The translations under genes were made by a program, and so were the position numbers. DNA of 6,623 nt, taken from assembly GCA_025963615.1 (NCBI GenBank), contig JAOQAL010000740.1, positions 1 to 6,623 on the forward strand, written 5' to 3'. Positions 5,538-6,623 of the stretch are shown piece after piece. Each line of letters starts with the position of its first letter. Position 1 is the stretch's first letter. Origin of the DNA: Chitinophagaceae bacterium (GTDB lineage: Bacteria; Bacteroidota; Bacteroidia; Chitinophagales; Chitinophagaceae). The notes beneath the pieces were generated by a model. That model saw nothing but the letters and a program-made list of their open reading frames with translations. It made no database searches and had not been told where the DNA came from.

Positions 5538-5865
5538 CGTATTGAAAAGCCTTTAGAATGTCAAAGACAGACTCAAGAATATGACCCGTATATTACAGAT
5601 TAAGGCATCGGATTGATGAACACATCTGCATTGCATTTACGGCTTTCGGCATTTACTGGGAATTGCAGCAGGTGCGTTACAAAGAGAAATCACATTTATC
5701 CCTGAAAAAAGCCACTGAAGTAACGCATAACACGTATCAAATAACCTACATCCTTCCGGACGCGAAGCAATACCAAATTATTGAGAAAAATTTCCAGGCT
5801 ATTGCAACGCTGAACACAGCGAAAAACTCTCTGGTTCCTCACCTGCAGCGAAAGAGGAAAAGCAC
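5538..5865 (+). pseudogene. Decayed transposase C-terminus, IS4/IS1634-like
   Basis: The conceptual translation, after repairing two lesions, reads RIEKAFRMSKTDSRI-(R)-PVYYRLRHRIDEHICIAFTAFGIYWELQQ..., then SLKKATEVTHNTYQITYILPDAKQYQIIEKN. The IEKAFR(M/I)SKTDL-IRP-YHR--RRIEAHICIAF pattern is typical of the last third of DDE transposases of the IS4/IS1634 kind, including the glutamate helix (IEKAF). Lesion 1: the A run at 5545-5548 is one base short, so IEKAF changes frame. Lesion 2: TGA at 5582-5584 stands where the family has an arginine codon, probably CGA to TGA. Nothing recognisable as the N-terminal two thirds precedes it; the sequence upstream of 5530 no longer matches. The frame stays open to 5920 but presumably loses homology near 5830-5865, where it meets the convergent gene. 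It is non-functional. The family name comes from motif memory. Confidence 0.62.
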
Positions 5866-5868
5866 TGT

Positions 5869-6623
5869 TTATTCCTTCATTATTTTTAGTCGACTTTCAT
5901 TGTCTATTTTAATTACATAAAAGCCAACCGGATAACCAGCTAAGTTGATGGTAAAGGACAAGCTGCTTATTTTTATTGTTTGTAATACCTTACCCTGCAT
6001 ATCTGCTAAAACCACATTCTTATTCAGTAAATTATTGCCAACCATCACCGTTACCAATCCTTTTGTTGGGTTGGGGTAGATGCTTATCCGGGGCTGGTTG
6101 TTATTGCGCAGGCTTATGATACTGCTGTAAGTAGATTTGCCGTCTATATCTATTTGTTTTACCCGGTAATAGGCCGTGCCAGTCAATGTCTGCATTTCGG
6201 TAAATGTATAATCATTATCGCCATCACCCTTGCTATTGAGGCTGCCAATGCTGCTGAAGCTATTGGCGCCACTGCTTTTTTCTACCTGGTAGCGGATTAC
6301 GTTTTGCTCAGCCACCCGCCAGTTTATCTCAGCTTGTTTTACCCTGTTCAAATTGCCATGGATACTAAGCCAATTCACGGGAAGTAGTACAAATGAACCC
6401 GATGTCATGGCCCGGTTGCCGGTTCCTGAATTGGCCACCGCCACAAACAAGCCATTGGCGTACGTAACCGAAGTCCAGGTGTTATCTGCTGCGGAACTGC
6501 GGATCGTCCAGACAATGCCATCCGGGCTGGTCATCACCCGGTTGCCTGTTCCTGAACTCGCCACCGCCACAAACAAACCATTACCGTAGGTAACGCCATA
6601 CCAATTGTTATCCGCTGAACTGC
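5869..6623 (-). CDS. Repeat-containing secreted protein with type IX sorting domain, C-terminal part
   Basis: The frame is open from the right edge to TAA at 5869-5871, giving 250 visible residues; the N-terminus lies outside. Residues 1-74 hold parts of two 42-residue repeats of the form W-SVTYGNGLFVAVA-SGTGNR-MTSPDGI-WT. The SPDGIVW segment resembles the Asp-box of BNR/sialidase-like beta-propellers. Residues about 79-172 (LLPVNWLSIHGNL...INWRVAEQNVIRYQVEKS...AYYRVKQIDIDGKSTYSSIISL) form a fibronectin-III-like module common ahead of sorting domains in this phylum. Residues 178-250 (RISIYPNPTKGLVTV, ADMQGKVLQT, AGYPVGFYVIKI) are a Por secretion C-terminal (T9SS type A) sorting domain, which directs export by the type IX system and anchoring or release at the surface. 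Binding partner and function are unknown. The DNA of the repeats is 126 bp per unit. The gene converges on the transposase remnant, whose frame overlaps its 3' end. Confidence 0.9.
   Translation of the reverse strand, partial: SSADNNWYGVTYGNGLFVAVASSGTGNRVMTSPDGIVWTIRSSAADNTWTSVTYANGLFVAVANSGTGNRAMTSGSFVLLPVNWLSIHGNLNRVKQAEINWRVAEQNVIRYQVEKSSGANSFSSIGSLNSKGDGDNDYTFTEMQTLTGTAYYRVKQIDIDGKSTYSSIISLRNNNQPRISIYPNPTKGLVTVMVGNNLLNKNVVLADMQGKVLQTIKISSLSFTINLAGYPVGFYVIKIDNESRLKIMKE
6411..6623. repeat. 126-bp coding tandem repeat, continuing beyond the edge
   Basis: The unit starting at 6411 (CCCGGTTGCC) recurs at 6537. The two share long near-identical stretches, such as GCCACCGCCACAAACAA, and differ mainly at scattered positions plus a 3-bp indel near the unit end. 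They encode the 42-residue repeats of the type IX cargo protein. More copies probably lie to the right. Confidence 0.85.

Noticed and set aside
6154..6589. Plus-strand open frames opposite the sorting-domain gene
   Set aside because: They are antisense to the fibronectin-like, repeat and sorting-domain coding frame, which is clearly real.

Overview
The window looks like chromosomal DNA of a Bacteroidota bacterium, probably near Chitinophagaceae. Three things suggest this: a type IX secretion (Por) C-terminal sorting domain, a large secreted PIG-L family deacetylase of a kind common in that phylum, and a TAnnTTTG-type promoter box in front of a toxin-antitoxin operon. Family names come from reading motifs; no database was searched. 

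Layout, left to right. (1) At 1-262 (minus) is the N-terminal part of a secreted protein that runs off the left edge. (2) At 402-451 is a perfect intergenic palindrome with an extra half copy. (3) At 481-885 (minus) is a small single-domain fasciclin (FAS1) protein without a signal peptide. (4) At 886-1380 there is no gene; most of it is an array of AGCT-N3 heptanucleotides in alternating orientations that can fold into hairpins. (5) At 1381-4122 (plus) is a complete 913-residue exported PIG-L/LmbE-type deacetylase with a beta-sandwich middle and a ThuA-like C-terminal domain. (6) At 4141-4400 is a non-coding element with 27-bp imperfect terminal inverted repeats around a tandem dimer of about 99 bp, resembling a MITE. 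(7) At 4427-5121 (minus) is a toxin-first higBA module, with a visible promoter and a palindromic operator at 5157-5188. (8) At 5122-5537 no gene is recognised, but there are nested inverted repeats. (9) At about 5538-5865 (plus) is the decayed C-terminal end of an IS4/IS1634-like transposase. (10) At 5869-6623 (minus) is the C-terminal part of a secreted protein with 42-residue repeats, a fibronectin-III-like module and a type IX sorting domain; it continues past the right edge.

Functionally, the two edge genes and the deacetylase belong to the exported, envelope and surface-polymer repertoire typical of this phylum. The toxin-antitoxin pair sits in a small accessory patch between the MITE-like element and the dead transposase, so 4123-5868 reads as a site of repeated mobile-DNA insertion between housekeeping-type secreted protein genes. 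The most interesting non-coding structures are the heptad array (977-1300), the ITR element (4141-4400) and the operator-in-promoter design of higBA.
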